Numbered from the stretch's first letter, positions 43,999 to 53,767 are shown. The stretch is DNA of 64,000 bases from Aureibaculum luteum (GCF_003449015.1 NZ_QRGD01000002.1:62001-126000); one strand, 5' to 3'. The notes: generated from the sequence alone by a model not told the origin. Numbers and translations: made by a program.

Positions 43999-44970
43999 AT
44001 GCGAGAAGCGGCTTTTGTAAAAAAACATAAGGAAAGATGGCAGTTATTTGAAAATGTGCTATCCAACCAACAACAAATTTCGCCCGATAAATTATCTGAT
44101 TTATACATAGAAATAACAGACGATTTGAGTTATGCCAAAACCTTCTATCCTAAAAGTAATACTGTAAAATACTTAAATACAGTAGCTTCTACAGCTCATA
44201 GAAAGATTTATAAAACAAAAAAAGAAGGAAAGAATAGACTTGTTAGTTTCTTTAAAACGGAATTTCCTTTAGCTTTTTATACCCATCGTAAACAATTATT
44301 AATTGCGTTTTTAGTATTTGCATTTTTTGCCATAGTAGGTGCTTTTTCTGCTGCTAAAGATGGTGACTTTGTGAGGCTTATACTTGGTGATTCTTATGTG
44401 AATATGACTCTAGAAAACATTGCCAAAGGTGACCCAATGGCTGTTTATAAGCAGGAAGGCGAAACTGCAATGGCGGTTTCAATAACTATTAATAATATAA
44501 AAGTAGCCATGTATGCTTTTCTATTGGGGATATTATTCTCTGTAGGTACGCTGTATATAATGATGCGAAATGGTATCATGTTAGGTTCCTTTTTGTATTT
44601 TTTTTACGACAATGATTTACTGTGGGAATCAACCCGGACCATTTGGATCCACGGTACCATAGAAATTTCGGTGATAGTGATAGCCTCATGTGCTGGAATG
44701 GTATTAGGTAATGGTCTCCTTTTTCCGGGAACGTATACCCGATTAGATTCTTTTAAACGCAGTTTCAAGGCGGGGTTAAAAATTATGGTGAGTACCATTC
44801 CGTTTTTTATCGTCGCAGGTTTTTTAGAAGGGTTTGTAACAAGACATACAGAAATGCCAGATTGGTTGGCTTTATTAATTATAGCGGCCTCCTTATTTAG
44901 TATATTATATTATTACGTTTATTATCCAATCAAATTAACCAAACAAAATCTAGAATATGGAGAATCATAG
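43999..44970 (+). CDS. Stage II sporulation protein M-like membrane protein (SpoIIM/DUF95)
   Basis: The 323-residue protein begins with a soluble helical region (MREAAFVKKHKERWQLFENV). Several membrane segments follow with the DUF95 pattern INNIKVAMYAFLLGILFSVG, NGIMLGSFLYFFY and ILASWIHGTIEI-like IWIHGTIEISVIVI. It is not about sporulation here; such proteins are common in non-sporulating bacteria within this operon. The stop overlaps the next start by 14 bp. Role unknown, presumably envelope-related. Confidence 0.85.
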   Translation: MREAAFVKKHKERWQLFENVLSNQQQISPDKLSDLYIEITDDLSYAKTFYPKSNTVKYLNTVASTAHRKIYKTKKEGKNRLVSFFKTEFPLAFYTHRKQLLIAFLVFAFFAIVGAFSAAKDGDFVRLILGDSYVNMTLENIAKGDPMAVYKQEGETAMAVSITINNIKVAMYAFLLGILFSVGTLYIMMRNGIMLGSFLYFFYDNDLLWESTRTIWIHGTIEISVIVIASCAGMVLGNGLLFPGTYTRLDSFKRSFKAGLKIMVSTIPFFIVAGFLEGFVTRHTEMPDWLALLIIAASLFSILYYYVYYPIKLTKQNLEYGES

Positions 44971-45847
44971 TTTTATTGAATTTAAAAAGGAAAGAGATTT
45001 GGGTGCCATAATTAATGACACTTTTGCCTTTATTAGAGAAAATTGGAAATCTTATTTTAGTGCCATAATTAAAATTGCAGGACCATTTATTTTGGCGGGA
45101 TCAATATTGATGGTTGTAATTTTAGGTTATTACCTAGGAGTTGCTGGTGAAATGGCCGGTATGATCAATAGTTCAAATCCTAATGATATGTTTGGATTAA
45201 TGATACCTATGTTTGGGTGGATTGGATTGATGGTTGTCGTATTTATGTTGGTCTTTATCATGGTGTCTTTAACATCGTTATATTATATAAAATCTTATAT
45301 AGAGAATAATGGAGATGTCAACATTGAGGATGTAAAATCAAATACATATAAAAATATATTTAAATTTTTAGGTTTAGGTATTTTAATAGTACTAATGATT
45401 GGTTTTGGAGCTGTTTTATGTTATTTACCAGGTATTTATTTATGGGTAGTATTATCCTTAGCTACTTCAATTATGGTATTTGAAGACAAAAGTGTTAGTG
45501 AAAGTATCTCACATTGTTTTATTTTAATAAAAGAACAATGGTGGAACACTTTTGGTGTGTTACTTGTGGTAACTATTTTAGTTAATATATTAGGATATGC
45601 CTTTTCTATACCTGCAATGCTCTATGATTTGATAAGTGGAGGTACAACAATTGGAAGTAATGATCCCACAGAAATTGTAATGGCACTTAATGATCCAATT
45701 AGTATCGGTTTAAATGTAATCTCCTTTATAGGTAAATTCGTATTGTCATCAATAACGCTAATAGCATCCGTTTTTATCTATTACGATTTAAATGAGCAAA
45801 AGAATTTAACAGGAACCATTGAAAAAATTGATAGTTTAGGTCAATAA
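44957..45847 (+). CDS. Multi-pass membrane protein of the MoxR operon
   Basis: The 296-residue protein has six or so hydrophobic segments and a short soluble N-terminus ending IRENWKSYFSAIIKIAGP. This resembles the membrane domain annotated in Bacteroidota operons as 'DUF4013/glycerophosphoryl diester phosphodiesterase membrane domain'; no catalytic domain is present. It overlaps the SpoIIM-like gene by 14 bp, and the next gene starts five bases past its stop. The set is therefore clearly one operon. Confidence 0.75.
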   Translation: MENHSFIEFKKERDLGAIINDTFAFIRENWKSYFSAIIKIAGPFILAGSILMVVILGYYLGVAGEMAGMINSSNPNDMFGLMIPMFGWIGLMVVVFMLVFIMVSLTSLYYIKSYIENNGDVNIEDVKSNTYKNIFKFLGLGILIVLMIGFGAVLCYLPGIYLWVVLSLATSIMVFEDKSVSESISHCFILIKEQWWNTFGVLLVVTILVNILGYAFSIPAMLYDLISGGTTIGSNDPTEIVMALNDPISIGLNVISFIGKFVLSSITLIASVFIYYDLNEQKNLTGTIEKIDSLGQ

Positions 45848-45851
45848 TCCT

Positions 45852-46577
45852 TTGAAAAAAATCTTATTTTACATATTCGTTTTAGTTACTTTATACAGTA
45901 ATGCTCAACAAGACTCTCTCAAGGTTCAGGTAGATAAGCAAGCCATTGAATTAAAAAAGTTTGATACGAACAACCTTGATGACTATAATGCGGATAAAAA
46001 TTTCAATTATAAAGTTGAAATAAGAGAGCCTTCCATGTTAGAGCGAGCACTCGATTGGTTGTATCGAGTGTTTTTGAATATGTTAAGAGCTATATTTGGT
46101 AATGAGGTTGCTACAGGTATTATGGGGTTTTTGGTTAGAATTATACCTTATGCCATTGCAGCGGTTGTATTGTTTTTATTGATAAAATTCTTTTTAAAAG
46201 TGAATACAAGTAGCCTTATTTCAGGCACTACAAATACATCAACAGTTCGATTAACTGATGATGAAGAATTGATAAAGAGTGAAGACTTACCCGAATTAAT
46301 AAAAAATGCAATTGCTCAAAAAAATTACAGACTCGCAGTGAGATACTATTACCTTATGGTTTTACAAAAGCTGTCTAACTCAGAGATAATTGATTGGCAA
46401 CAACAAAAAACAAATGAAGATTATATCAAGGAAATAACATCTGAAACTTTAAAACATAAGTTTGCTTCAGGCACCTATTTGTATGATTTTGTTTGGTATG
46501 GAAATTTTGAATTGAATGAATCAGAGTTTGTAAAAGCAGAAAATCAATTAAACGAACTTACAAAATTGATAAAGTAA
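45852..46577 (+). CDS. DUF4129 protein of the MoxR operon
   Basis: The start is a TTG at 45852: no nearer in-frame ATG restores the signal peptide (KKILFYIFVLVTLYSNAQ). The 241-residue protein then has a membrane helix (near residues 94-117) and a C-terminal DUF4129-type helical region: AIAQKNYRLAVRYYYLMVLQ and DYIKEITSET. DUF4129 proteins accompany MoxR ATPases, transglutaminase-like proteins and DUF4350 proteins, but their function is unresolved. The next gene's start follows the stop by one base. Confidence 0.8.
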   Translation: MKKILFYIFVLVTLYSNAQQDSLKVQVDKQAIELKKFDTNNLDDYNADKNFNYKVEIREPSMLERALDWLYRVFLNMLRAIFGNEVATGIMGFLVRIIPYAIAAVVLFLLIKFFLKVNTSSLISGTTNTSTVRLTDDEELIKSEDLPELIKNAIAQKNYRLAVRYYYLMVLQKLSNSEIIDWQQQKTNEDYIKEITSETLKHKFASGTYLYDFVWYGNFELNESEFVKAENQLNELTKLIK

Positions 46578-46578
46578 T

Positions 46579-47772
46579 TTGAGTAAGAGATCTAAAATAT
46601 TGTTAGGGGGTGCTATACTCGTGTTTATGGCTTTTATTTATTTGGAAAGCGTTAAACCTAAGCCGTTAAATTGGTTTCCTACCTATGCTGCAAAGCACAA
46701 ATTACCTTATGGTACTTATGTGTTGCGTAACGAATTAGAAACTATTTTCCCTGATACAGAAATTCAAGACATTACTACTCCTCCTTATGAGTTTTTGCAA
46801 GATACAACCAAAACAGGTACTTATTTTTTTATTGATGATGGAATAAATTTTGGTGAAGATGAGTTTAACAAGTTGTTGCAATTTGTAGAGCGAGGTAACG
46901 ATGTCTTTATATCAACGCACGGTATTAATATTGATACCCTACATCTAAAAACAGAGGGAATTTCTTCAGTTGAATATGAGCAAGATGTGTTTTTTAAGCT
47001 TTACAATAAGAATTTAAGTAAGAAAGAATTTAGTTTTGATAGAGGTTTTTATAACACTACTTTTTCTGAAATAGATACTTTAAAGGCAACAGCATTAGGT
47101 ATAACAGGTTATCTCAATTCAGATGGAGAAAGGGTTTATGAAGGCATTAATTTCCTAAAAGAACCTTTTGGAAAAGGGAATTTTTATTTTCATACTTTTC
47201 CTGAGGCTTTTACCAATTATTATATTTTAAAATCGCCTAACCAGCAATACACTGCTTCAGTGTTGTCTTATTTAGATGCTTCAAAACCCATACTTTGGGA
47301 TGCTTATTATAAAACAGGTAAGAGCAAAATAACTTCGCCAATGCAATATATATTAGGCTCAAAAAGTTTGAAATGGGCCTATTATATTACCTTAATTGGG
47401 GTGCTAATTTTTATTATTTTCGAAGGGAAACGCAAGCAACGTTATATTCCGATTATTACACCATTAAAAAATCAAACTTTGGCATTTACGCGTACCATAG
47501 CAAATATGTATTACGAAAAGTCAGAACATAAAAATATTGCAGAACATAAGATTACCTATTTGTTAGAGTATATTCGCACTAAATTACATGTACCAACGGT
47601 AACTATTAATGATAGTTTTTATACTTATGTGGCTTCAAGAAGCGGACATAAATTGGACGATGTAAAAAAGCTTTTTAAACAGATAGACGTAATCCATCAA
47701 AAAAATACAATTACAAAGGAAGAATTGATTGGTCTTAATTCTTTAATAGAAAAATTTAAAAATCCAGTATAG
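46579..47772 (+). CDS. DUF4350 protein of the MoxR operon
   Basis: A TTG start at 46579 gives SKRSKILLGGAILVFMAFIY as the N-terminal membrane helix of this 397-residue protein. A DUF4350-like domain follows: YGTYVLRNELETIFPD and NDVFISTHGINIDTL. A second membrane helix is near residues 261-282, and the cytoplasmic part is C-terminal. It follows the DUF4129 gene by one base and precedes moxR by two bases, so expression is tightly linked. DUF4350 proteins are of unknown function. Confidence 0.82.
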   Translation: MSKRSKILLGGAILVFMAFIYLESVKPKPLNWFPTYAAKHKLPYGTYVLRNELETIFPDTEIQDITTPPYEFLQDTTKTGTYFFIDDGINFGEDEFNKLLQFVERGNDVFISTHGINIDTLHLKTEGISSVEYEQDVFFKLYNKNLSKKEFSFDRGFYNTTFSEIDTLKATALGITGYLNSDGERVYEGINFLKEPFGKGNFYFHTFPEAFTNYYILKSPNQQYTASVLSYLDASKPILWDAYYKTGKSKITSPMQYILGSKSLKWAYYITLIGVLIFIIFEGKRKQRYIPIITPLKNQTLAFTRTIANMYYEKSEHKNIAEHKITYLLEYIRTKLHVPTVTINDSFYTYVASRSGHKLDDVKKLFKQIDVIHQKNTITKEELIGLNSLIEKFKNPV

Positions 47773-47774
47773 AC

Positions 47775-48776
47775 ATGGAAAACACGGAACAAAACCCAGA
47801 AGAAGGCTTACATTTTAATAGCAGAATAGATTTAAGTAAGTTGAAAGTTGCGGTGGAGGCAATAAAGGAGCAATTACATCAAGTAATTGTGGGCCAAGAA
47901 GAATTTATGGAATTGCTTTTGGTAGCACTTTTGGCAGATGGTCATGTACTGATAGAAGGGGTTCCTGGAGTCGCAAAAACAGTTACGGCTAAGTTATTAG
48001 CAAAAACTATTGCTACAGATTTTAATAGAATTCAGTTTACACCCGATTTAATGCCATCAGATGTATTGGGTACGTCGGTATTAAATATGAAAACTTCGGA
48101 TTTTGAGTTTAAAAAAGGACCCATATTTTCTAATCTCGTACTGATAGATGAAATTAATCGAGCACCTGCTAAGACACAAGCGGCGTTGTTTGAGGTGATG
48201 GAGGAACGCCAAATAACAATAGATGGTACTAAATATATTATGCCACCACCCTTTATGGTATTGGCCACTCAAAACCCAATAGAGCAAGAAGGAACTTATG
48301 CTTTACCAGAAGCTCAATTAGACCGTTTTTTATTTAAAATTAATGTAGGTTATCCTAATTTAGAGGAAGAAGTGATGATCATTCAATCGCACAATAATCG
48401 TAAAGGAGCATCGCCACAATCACAAGTGAAATCAGTACTGTCTGAAAAAGATTTAGCCGAGTATAGAAGTAAGATTTATGAAATTTTAGTTGAAGAAAAG
48501 ATTATTAAATACATAGCAGAAATCATAATTAAAACAAGAAATCATCCACATTTATACTTAGGAGGTTCACCAAGAGCAAGTATTGCCGTGTTAATGGCAT
48601 CTAAAGGTTTTGCAGCCATTAATGGTCGTGATTTTGTAATACCTGAAGATGTAAAAAAATCCATGACTCCTGTTTTAAGGCATAGAATTATTCTAACTCC
48701 AGAACGAGAAATGGAAGGAATGACGACGGATAAAGTAATAGAAATGATAGTGCAATCTGTAGAAGTACCGAGATAG
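47775..48776 (+). CDS. MoxR-family AAA+ ATPase
   Basis: The 333-residue cytoplasmic ATPase has Walker A GVPGVAKT at residues 62-69, Walker B LVLIDE at 121-126, and the arginine-rich LATQNPIEQEGTYALPEAQLDRF around 165. It has the usual C-terminal lid domain with GGSPRASIAVLMASK. MoxR proteins act with vWA/DUF58 partners to remodel or activate substrates. In this operon the expected DUF58/vWA gene right after moxR is absent: hisA begins 96 bp later. Confidence 0.93.
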   Translation: MENTEQNPEEGLHFNSRIDLSKLKVAVEAIKEQLHQVIVGQEEFMELLLVALLADGHVLIEGVPGVAKTVTAKLLAKTIATDFNRIQFTPDLMPSDVLGTSVLNMKTSDFEFKKGPIFSNLVLIDEINRAPAKTQAALFEVMEERQITIDGTKYIMPPPFMVLATQNPIEQEGTYALPEAQLDRFLFKINVGYPNLEEEVMIIQSHNNRKGASPQSQVKSVLSEKDLAEYRSKIYEILVEEKIIKYIAEIIIKTRNHPHLYLGGSPRASIAVLMASKGFAAINGRDFVIPEDVKKSMTPVLRHRIILTPEREMEGMTTDKVIEMIVQSVEVPR

Positions 48777-48872
48777 TTTATAATTGCAGAAGTTTAATTG
48801 TAAGATTGTCCCCTTGAGGCGATTTTAGAGGTGTATGCCCTATTTAAAATATATTTAATTTAATTAGAAAAA

Positions 48873-49598
48873 ATGAGAATTATTCCCGCCATAGACATCA
48901 TAGATGGTAAATGTGTACGATTATCGAAAGGTGATTATGCTACAAAAAAAATATATAATGAGAGTCCACTCGAAGTGGCTAAGCAATTTGAAGCACATGG
49001 CATCAAACATTTACATCTGGTAGATCTAGATGGTGCAAAAGCAAGTCATATTGTCAATTATAAGGTCTTAGAGAAAATTGCTTCTCAAACAAGTTTACAA
49101 ATTGACTTTGGTGGTGGATTAAAATCGGATGACGATCTTAAAATTGCATTTGATAGTGGTGCAAATCAAATCACTGGTGGCAGTATTGCCGTAAAAAATC
49201 CGGAAACTTTTAAAAGTTGGATTCAGAAATATGGTGCAGATAAAATTATTTTAGGTGCAGATGCTTTAGGTGAAAAAATAGCCATTAGCGGATGGTTAGA
49301 AGAATCTGATAAAGAATTAATTCCTTTCGTCCAAGCTTATAAAGAAGATGGTATAAAATATGTTATTTGTACAGATATTAGTAAAGATGGGATGTTAGAA
49401 GGGCCTTCATTTGAATTGTACAAAAGGCTGTTGTTAGAAGTGCCAAAAATTAATTTAATAGCTTCTGGAGGTATTTCAACTTTTGATGAAATCCCTAAGT
49501 TGGCAGAAATGGGTTGTGAAGGTACTATTATAGGAAAAGCCATCTATGAAAATAGAATAAGTTTGAAACAGTTGGAAGAATATATTTTAAAAAATTAA
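48873..49598 (+). CDS. hisA: ProFAR isomerase HisA
   Basis: HisA catalyses the Amadori isomerisation of ProFAR to PRFAR in histidine synthesis. The 241-residue TIM barrel starts [20 protein letters not shown] with catalytic Asp 8, followed by [11 protein letters not shown] near residue 79. The second catalytic Asp is in ILGADALGE near residue 129. It is close to hisF (five bases between stop and start) and hisIE, so the three form one unit. The upstream his genes (hisGDCBH) are not found here. Confidence 0.97.
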   Translation: MRIIPAIDIIDGKCVRLSKGDYATKKIYNESPLEVAKQFEAHGIKHLHLVDLDGAKASHIVNYKVLEKIASQTSLQIDFGGGLKSDDDLKIAFDSGANQITGGSIAVKNPETFKSWIQKYGADKIILGADALGEKIAISGWLEESDKELIPFVQAYKEDGIKYVICTDISKDGMLEGPSFELYKRLLLEVPKINLIASGGISTFDEIPKLAEMGCEGTIIGKAIYENRISLKQLEEYILKN

Positions 49599-49603
49599 CG
49601 ATT

Positions 49604-50359
49604 TTGCTTACAAAAAGAATCATACCCTGTCTAGATATCAAAAACGGACGCACCGTTAAAGGTGTTAATTTTGTCGATTTAAGAGATGCTGGTGATCCAG
49701 TAGAATTGGCGGCTATTTATGCTGAAAACGGTGCCGATGAATTGGTATTCTTAGATATTTCTGCCACAGAAGAACGTAGAAAAACCTTGGCCGACTTAGT
49801 ATTACATGTTTCTGAAAAAGTGAACATACCTTTTACAGTTGGTGGTGGAATTTCTTCAGTTGAAGATGTTGATGTATTGTTAAAATGCGGAGCTGATAAA
49901 GTATCTATTAACTCGTCTGCCGTTAAAAATCCTGATTTAATCAATCAATTATCGGCTAAATTTGGCAGTCAGTGTATTGTAGTTGCCATAGATGCAAAAC
50001 AAATTGATGGAAAATGGACGGTGCATTTAGTAGGAGGAAAGGTACCTACTGAATTAGATTTGTTTGAATGGGCAAAAGAGGTAGAGCAAAGAGGAGCCGG
50101 TGAAATATTATTTACCTCGATGGATCATGATGGTACTAAAAACGGATTTGCAAATAAGGCATTGGCCAAATTATCAACGGAATTAAATATCCCGATAATT
50201 GCTTCTGGTGGAGCAGGTACTAATCAACATTTTATTGATACTTTTGTAGACGGAAAATCTGATGCAGCATTAGCAGCAAGTGTTTTTCATTTTAAAGAAA
50301 TTGAAATTAACGAATTAAAAAAGGAATTGCAATTGCATAATATTCCTGTAAGGTTATAA
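49604..50359 (+). CDS. hisF: Imidazole glycerol phosphate synthase cyclase subunit HisF
   Basis: HisF closes the imidazole ring using ammonia from the HisH glutaminase. The start is TTG: the residues [20 protein letters not shown] exactly match the family N-terminus with catalytic Asp 11, so no later ATG is plausible. The second catalytic Asp is in [13 protein letters not shown] near residue 130, and [13 protein letters not shown] supplies a phosphate site. Length is 251 residues. hisH, its obligate partner, must be elsewhere on the genome. Confidence 0.97.
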   Translation: MLTKRIIPCLDIKNGRTVKGVNFVDLRDAGDPVELAAIYAENGADELVFLDISATEERRKTLADLVLHVSEKVNIPFTVGGGISSVEDVDVLLKCGADKVSINSSAVKNPDLINQLSAKFGSQCIVVAIDAKQIDGKWTVHLVGGKVPTELDLFEWAKEVEQRGAGEILFTSMDHDGTKNGFANKALAKLSTELNIPIIASGGAGTNQHFIDTFVDGKSDAALAASVFHFKEIEINELKKELQLHNIPVRL

Positions 50360-50369
50360 TTAATAGAAC

Positions 50370-50966
50370 ATGGAGATCGATTTTAATAAAAATAGTGACG
50401 GATTAGTACCCGCAATAATTCAAGATGCATTGACCAAAAATGTATTGATGTTGGGCTATATGAATGCCGAAGCTTATCAACAAACTATTGAAAGTAAAAA
50501 AGTAACTTTTTTTAGTAGGACTAAAAATAGATTGTGGACTAAAGGTGAAGAAAGTGGAAATTTTCTAAATTTAGTTGATATAAAGCTAGACTGTGATAAT
50601 GATACTTTATTGGTAAGTGTGGCACCAGTTGGGCCTACCTGTCATAAAGGAACGGATACCTGTTGGGGAGAGGATAACAAAACGACTTTCGGATTTTTAT
50701 CAGAATTAGAATCGGTTATAACTGACAGAAAAGAAAATTCAGATGGAAAGAAAAGCTATGTGGCTTCCCTATTTGAAGATGGTATGAACAAAATAGCTCA
50801 AAAAGTTGGTGAGGAGGCTGTAGAAGTGGTTATAGAAGCAAAAGATGACAATGACGATTTGTTTTTAAATGAGTCAGCTGATTTACTTTTTCATTATCTT
50901 ATACTATTACAAGCGAAAGGATTTAAACTAAATGATGTTGTTGAAGTGCTAAAGACACGGCATTAA
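50370..50966 (+). CDS. hisIE: Bifunctional HisIE (phosphoribosyl-AMP cyclohydrolase / phosphoribosyl-ATP pyrophosphatase)
   Basis: This 198-residue fusion performs steps two and three of histidine synthesis. The N-terminal HisI part carries LMLGYMNAEAYQQT, LWTKGEESGNFL and metal Cys residues in PTCHKGTDTCW near residue 95. The C-terminal HisE domain (from about 110) has SYVASLFEDGMNKIAQKVGE and ESADLLFHYLI. It follows hisF by ten bases. The next gene begins 49 bp on and is unrelated. Confidence 0.96.
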   Translation: MEIDFNKNSDGLVPAIIQDALTKNVLMLGYMNAEAYQQTIESKKVTFFSRTKNRLWTKGEESGNFLNLVDIKLDCDNDTLLVSVAPVGPTCHKGTDTCWGEDNKTTFGFLSELESVITDRKENSDGKKSYVASLFEDGMNKIAQKVGEEAVEVVIEAKDDNDDLFLNESADLLFHYLILLQAKGFKLNDVVEVLKTRH

Positions 50967-51015
50967 TTAACATTTTGTTAGAGTTATTGTAATATTTTGT
51001 TCCTATTTTTATACG

Positions 51016-52137
51016 ATGAATAACATCTTTAAAAAAGGGTTACGTTTCGAAAACTACGAAGCTCCTCATATTTCTCCTTTTGATAAACTCTTTGAAATTT
51101 TTAAAGAGTTAATAACGCATACTTCTGGTGATGTTGAAGAAGCCCTAGACTGGCTAGCACAACTTGATAAGGAGTATGATTTGACTACTGCTGAATATAC
51201 CCTCGATGATTTTATTGAAGATCTTAAAAAGAAGGGATACCTACGCGATGAAATAGATCCTGAAAAGGGTGGTGGCTTAGCAATTACTGCAAAAACAGAA
51301 CGTGCCATTCGGCAAAAGGCACTAGATCAAATTTTCGGAAACTTAAAAAGAAGTAGATCGGGTAATCATAAGGCTAAAAGTATTGGTCAAGGCGATGAGC
51401 ATACGGGTGAATTTCGCAATTACCGTTATGGAGATGGTCTTGATCATATCTCCATGACCGAAAGCATAAAAAATGCACAAATACATAATGGGATTGGTGA
51501 GTTTATACTGAACGAAAATGACTTAGTTGTTGAAGAGACCAATTTTAAGGCTCAGATGAGTACGGTTTTAATGATAGATATAAGTCATAGTATGATTTTA
51601 TATGGTGAAGATCGTATTACGCCAGCTAAAAAAGTAGCCATGGCTTTAGCAGAATTAATTACGACAAGATATCCAAAAGATACTTTAGATATTTTAGTTT
51701 TTGGTAATGATGCTTGGCCAATAGCCATTAAAGATTTACCTTATTTAAAAGTAGGGCCCTATCATACGAATACGGTTGCCGGTTTACAATTGGCAATGGA
51801 TATGCTCCGGAGAAAGCGAAATACGAACAAACAAATTTTTATGATAACGGATGGTAAGCCAAGTTGTTTACGAATGCCTGATGGTCAGTATTATAAAAAT
51901 AGCAATGGTTTAGATCAATTCATTGTAGAGAAATGTTATAATATGGCGAGTCAAGCTAGAAAGTTACATATACCTATTACCACATTTATGATTGCTCAAG
52001 ACCCATATTTAATGCAGTTTGTGCGTGAATTTACACAGGCAAATCAAGGAAAGGCATTTTATACTGGTTTACAAGGTTTAGGAGAAATGATTTTTGAGGA
52101 TTATGATCAAAACAGAAAGAAACGATTAAAAGGATAA
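51016..52137 (+). CDS. Cytoplasmic vWA-domain protein (MoxR partner)
   Basis: The 373 residues have no signal peptide. The N-terminal 180 residues are helical with FKELITHTSGDVEEALDWLA and KSIGQGDEHTGEFRNYRYGD. A von Willebrand A domain follows, with MIDAS residues Asp 188, Ser 190 and Ser 192 in DISHSM, and MITDGKPSCL later. Such proteins pair with AAA+ ATPases as metal-dependent docking partners. It lies nine bases before the ATPase at 52147 and follows the his genes. Confidence 0.87.
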   Translation: MNNIFKKGLRFENYEAPHISPFDKLFEIFKELITHTSGDVEEALDWLAQLDKEYDLTTAEYTLDDFIEDLKKKGYLRDEIDPEKGGGLAITAKTERAIRQKALDQIFGNLKRSRSGNHKAKSIGQGDEHTGEFRNYRYGDGLDHISMTESIKNAQIHNGIGEFILNENDLVVEETNFKAQMSTVLMIDISHSMILYGEDRITPAKKVAMALAELITTRYPKDTLDILVFGNDAWPIAIKDLPYLKVGPYHTNTVAGLQLAMDMLRRKRNTNKQIFMITDGKPSCLRMPDGQYYKNSNGLDQFIVEKCYNMASQARKLHIPITTFMIAQDPYLMQFVREFTQANQGKAFYTGLQGLGEMIFEDYDQNRKKRLKG

Positions 52138-52146
52138 AAAGAATAT

Positions 52147-53610
52147 ATGAATATTGAAAATATAAAAACATTAGGCGATTTAAAAAAAGCGGGTTATCAA
52201 TCAAAGTCTATTAAAGATGAATTGAGAGAGAACTTAATTGAAAAAATAAAGTTAGAAGAAAATGTCTTTGAAGGTGTTTGGGGGTATGAAAATTCAGTAA
52301 TTCCTGAATTAGAAACGGCTATTCTTTCACGTCACAATATCAATTTATTAGGTTTACGTGGACAAGCAAAAACGCGTTTAGCTCGATTAATGGTGAATTT
52401 ATTAGATGAATATATTCCTGTTGTAGAGGGGTCTGAAATTAATGATGATCCCTTAAGACCATTATCACGTTTTGCGATTGATTTAATTAATGAAAAGCAA
52501 GATGATACACCTATTATATGGCTTCATAGAGATGATCGTTTTTATGAAAAGTTAGCAACACCAGATGTAACTGTAGCAGATTTAATAGGAGATGTTGACC
52601 CTATAAAAGCGGCGAACTTAAAATTGAGCTATGCCGATGATCGGGTTATCCATTTCGGAATGATACCGAGAGCCAATAGATCTATTTTTGTTATTAATGA
52701 GTTGCCCGATTTACAAGCTCGGATTCAAGTTTCATTATTTAATATTTTACAAGAAGGTGATATCCAAATTAGAGGTTTTAAATTACGTTTACCTTTAGAT
52801 TTACAATTCATTTTTACTGCAAATCCTGAAGACTATACCAATAGAGGAAGTATTGTAACTCCGTTAAAAGATAGAATAGGATCTCAAATATTGACCCATT
52901 ATCCGGAGTCTATCGAAATTGCTCAAAAGATTACGAATCAAGAAGCAAATGCAGATAAGCCGCAGTTAGAGAAAATTCATGTGCCAGACATCGCAAAGAA
53001 ATTATTAGAACAAATTAGTTTTGAAGCGAGAGAAAGTGAGTATGTAGATGCTAAAAGTGGTGTAAGTGCACGTATGAGTATTACTATTTTTGAGAATTTA
53101 TTAAGTACGGCTGAACGTAGAAGTATACGTACTTCTGATAGTACTACTTCAGTTCGGTTGTTAGATTTTTTAGGCGTTATTCCTGCAATTACGGGTAAAG
53201 TAGAGTTGGTATATGAAGGCGAACAAGAAGGAGCTTCTTTTGTAGCTAAAACCTTGATTGCTGATGCCATTAAAACATTATTTCCAGATTATTTTCCTGA
53301 AATTCAAAAATTGCAACACAAAGACGAGGTTACGCCTTATGATAAAATCATACAATGGTTTTTTGAAGAAAGTGATTTTGAATTGCTTGATGATATGACT
53401 GATGAGATGTATAAAAATGAACTCGATAAAATTAAAGCCTTAGACGTATTGATAGATAAATATCAACCAGAGGTTGCTAAAAGCGATCGTTATTTCTTTA
53501 AAGAGTTTGTGTTATGGGCATTGGTAGAGCATAAAAAATTAAGCAAAAGTAGGTTTACAAAAGGGTATCGGTTTAATGACCTATATGGAAGTTATATAAA
53601 TGATTTATAG
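52147..53610 (+). CDS. AAA+ ATPase of the MoxR/magnesium-chelatase type
   Basis: The 487-residue protein has a Walker-A-like loop GLRGQAKT at residues 69-76, followed by a Mg-chelatase-like middle: VADLIGDVDPIKAANLKLSY, IPRANRSIFVINELPDLQAR with the B-motif, and FIFTANPEDYTNRGSIVTPLKDRIG. This belongs with ChlI/MoxR ATPases. The final ~150 residues are a C-terminal extension. It forms a pair with the vWA protein just upstream, a second MoxR-type system independent of that at 47775. Confidence 0.87.
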   Translation: MNIENIKTLGDLKKAGYQSKSIKDELRENLIEKIKLEENVFEGVWGYENSVIPELETAILSRHNINLLGLRGQAKTRLARLMVNLLDEYIPVVEGSEINDDPLRPLSRFAIDLINEKQDDTPIIWLHRDDRFYEKLATPDVTVADLIGDVDPIKAANLKLSYADDRVIHFGMIPRANRSIFVINELPDLQARIQVSLFNILQEGDIQIRGFKLRLPLDLQFIFTANPEDYTNRGSIVTPLKDRIGSQILTHYPESIEIAQKITNQEANADKPQLEKIHVPDIAKKLLEQISFEARESEYVDAKSGVSARMSITIFENLLSTAERRSIRTSDSTTSVRLLDFLGVIPAITGKVELVYEGEQEGASFVAKTLIADAIKTLFPDYFPEIQKLQHKDEVTPYDKIIQWFFEESDFELLDDMTDEMYKNELDKIKALDVLIDKYQPEVAKSDRYFFKEFVLWALVEHKKLSKSRFTKGYRFNDLYGSYINDL

Positions 53611-53615
53611 ATAAA

Positions 53616-53745
53616 AGGCTGGCTAAAAAGTCTAATTTTTGTCCTTTTGTCACATCTAGCGAAGTCGAGATACAATTGAACCTCAGTAGTTTGTTGTTCT
53701 CGACTCCGCTCGAATTGACTGTTGAATAGACTTTTTAAACAGCCT
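53616..53745. repeat. REP-like inverted repeat element
   Basis: GGCTGGCTAAAAAGTCTA near 53618-53634 mirrors TAGACTTTTTAAACAGCC near 53727-53743. Inside, AGCGAAGTCGAGA (53658-53670) mirrors TCTCGACTCCGCT (53698-53710). The 130-bp element could fold into one long interrupted hairpin. The GTCGAGA core matches a repeat frequently scattered between flavobacterial genes, so this is likely one copy of a mobile palindrome. Confidence 0.65.
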
Positions 53746-53767
53746 ATTTATTATTTAGCTAAGTAGT

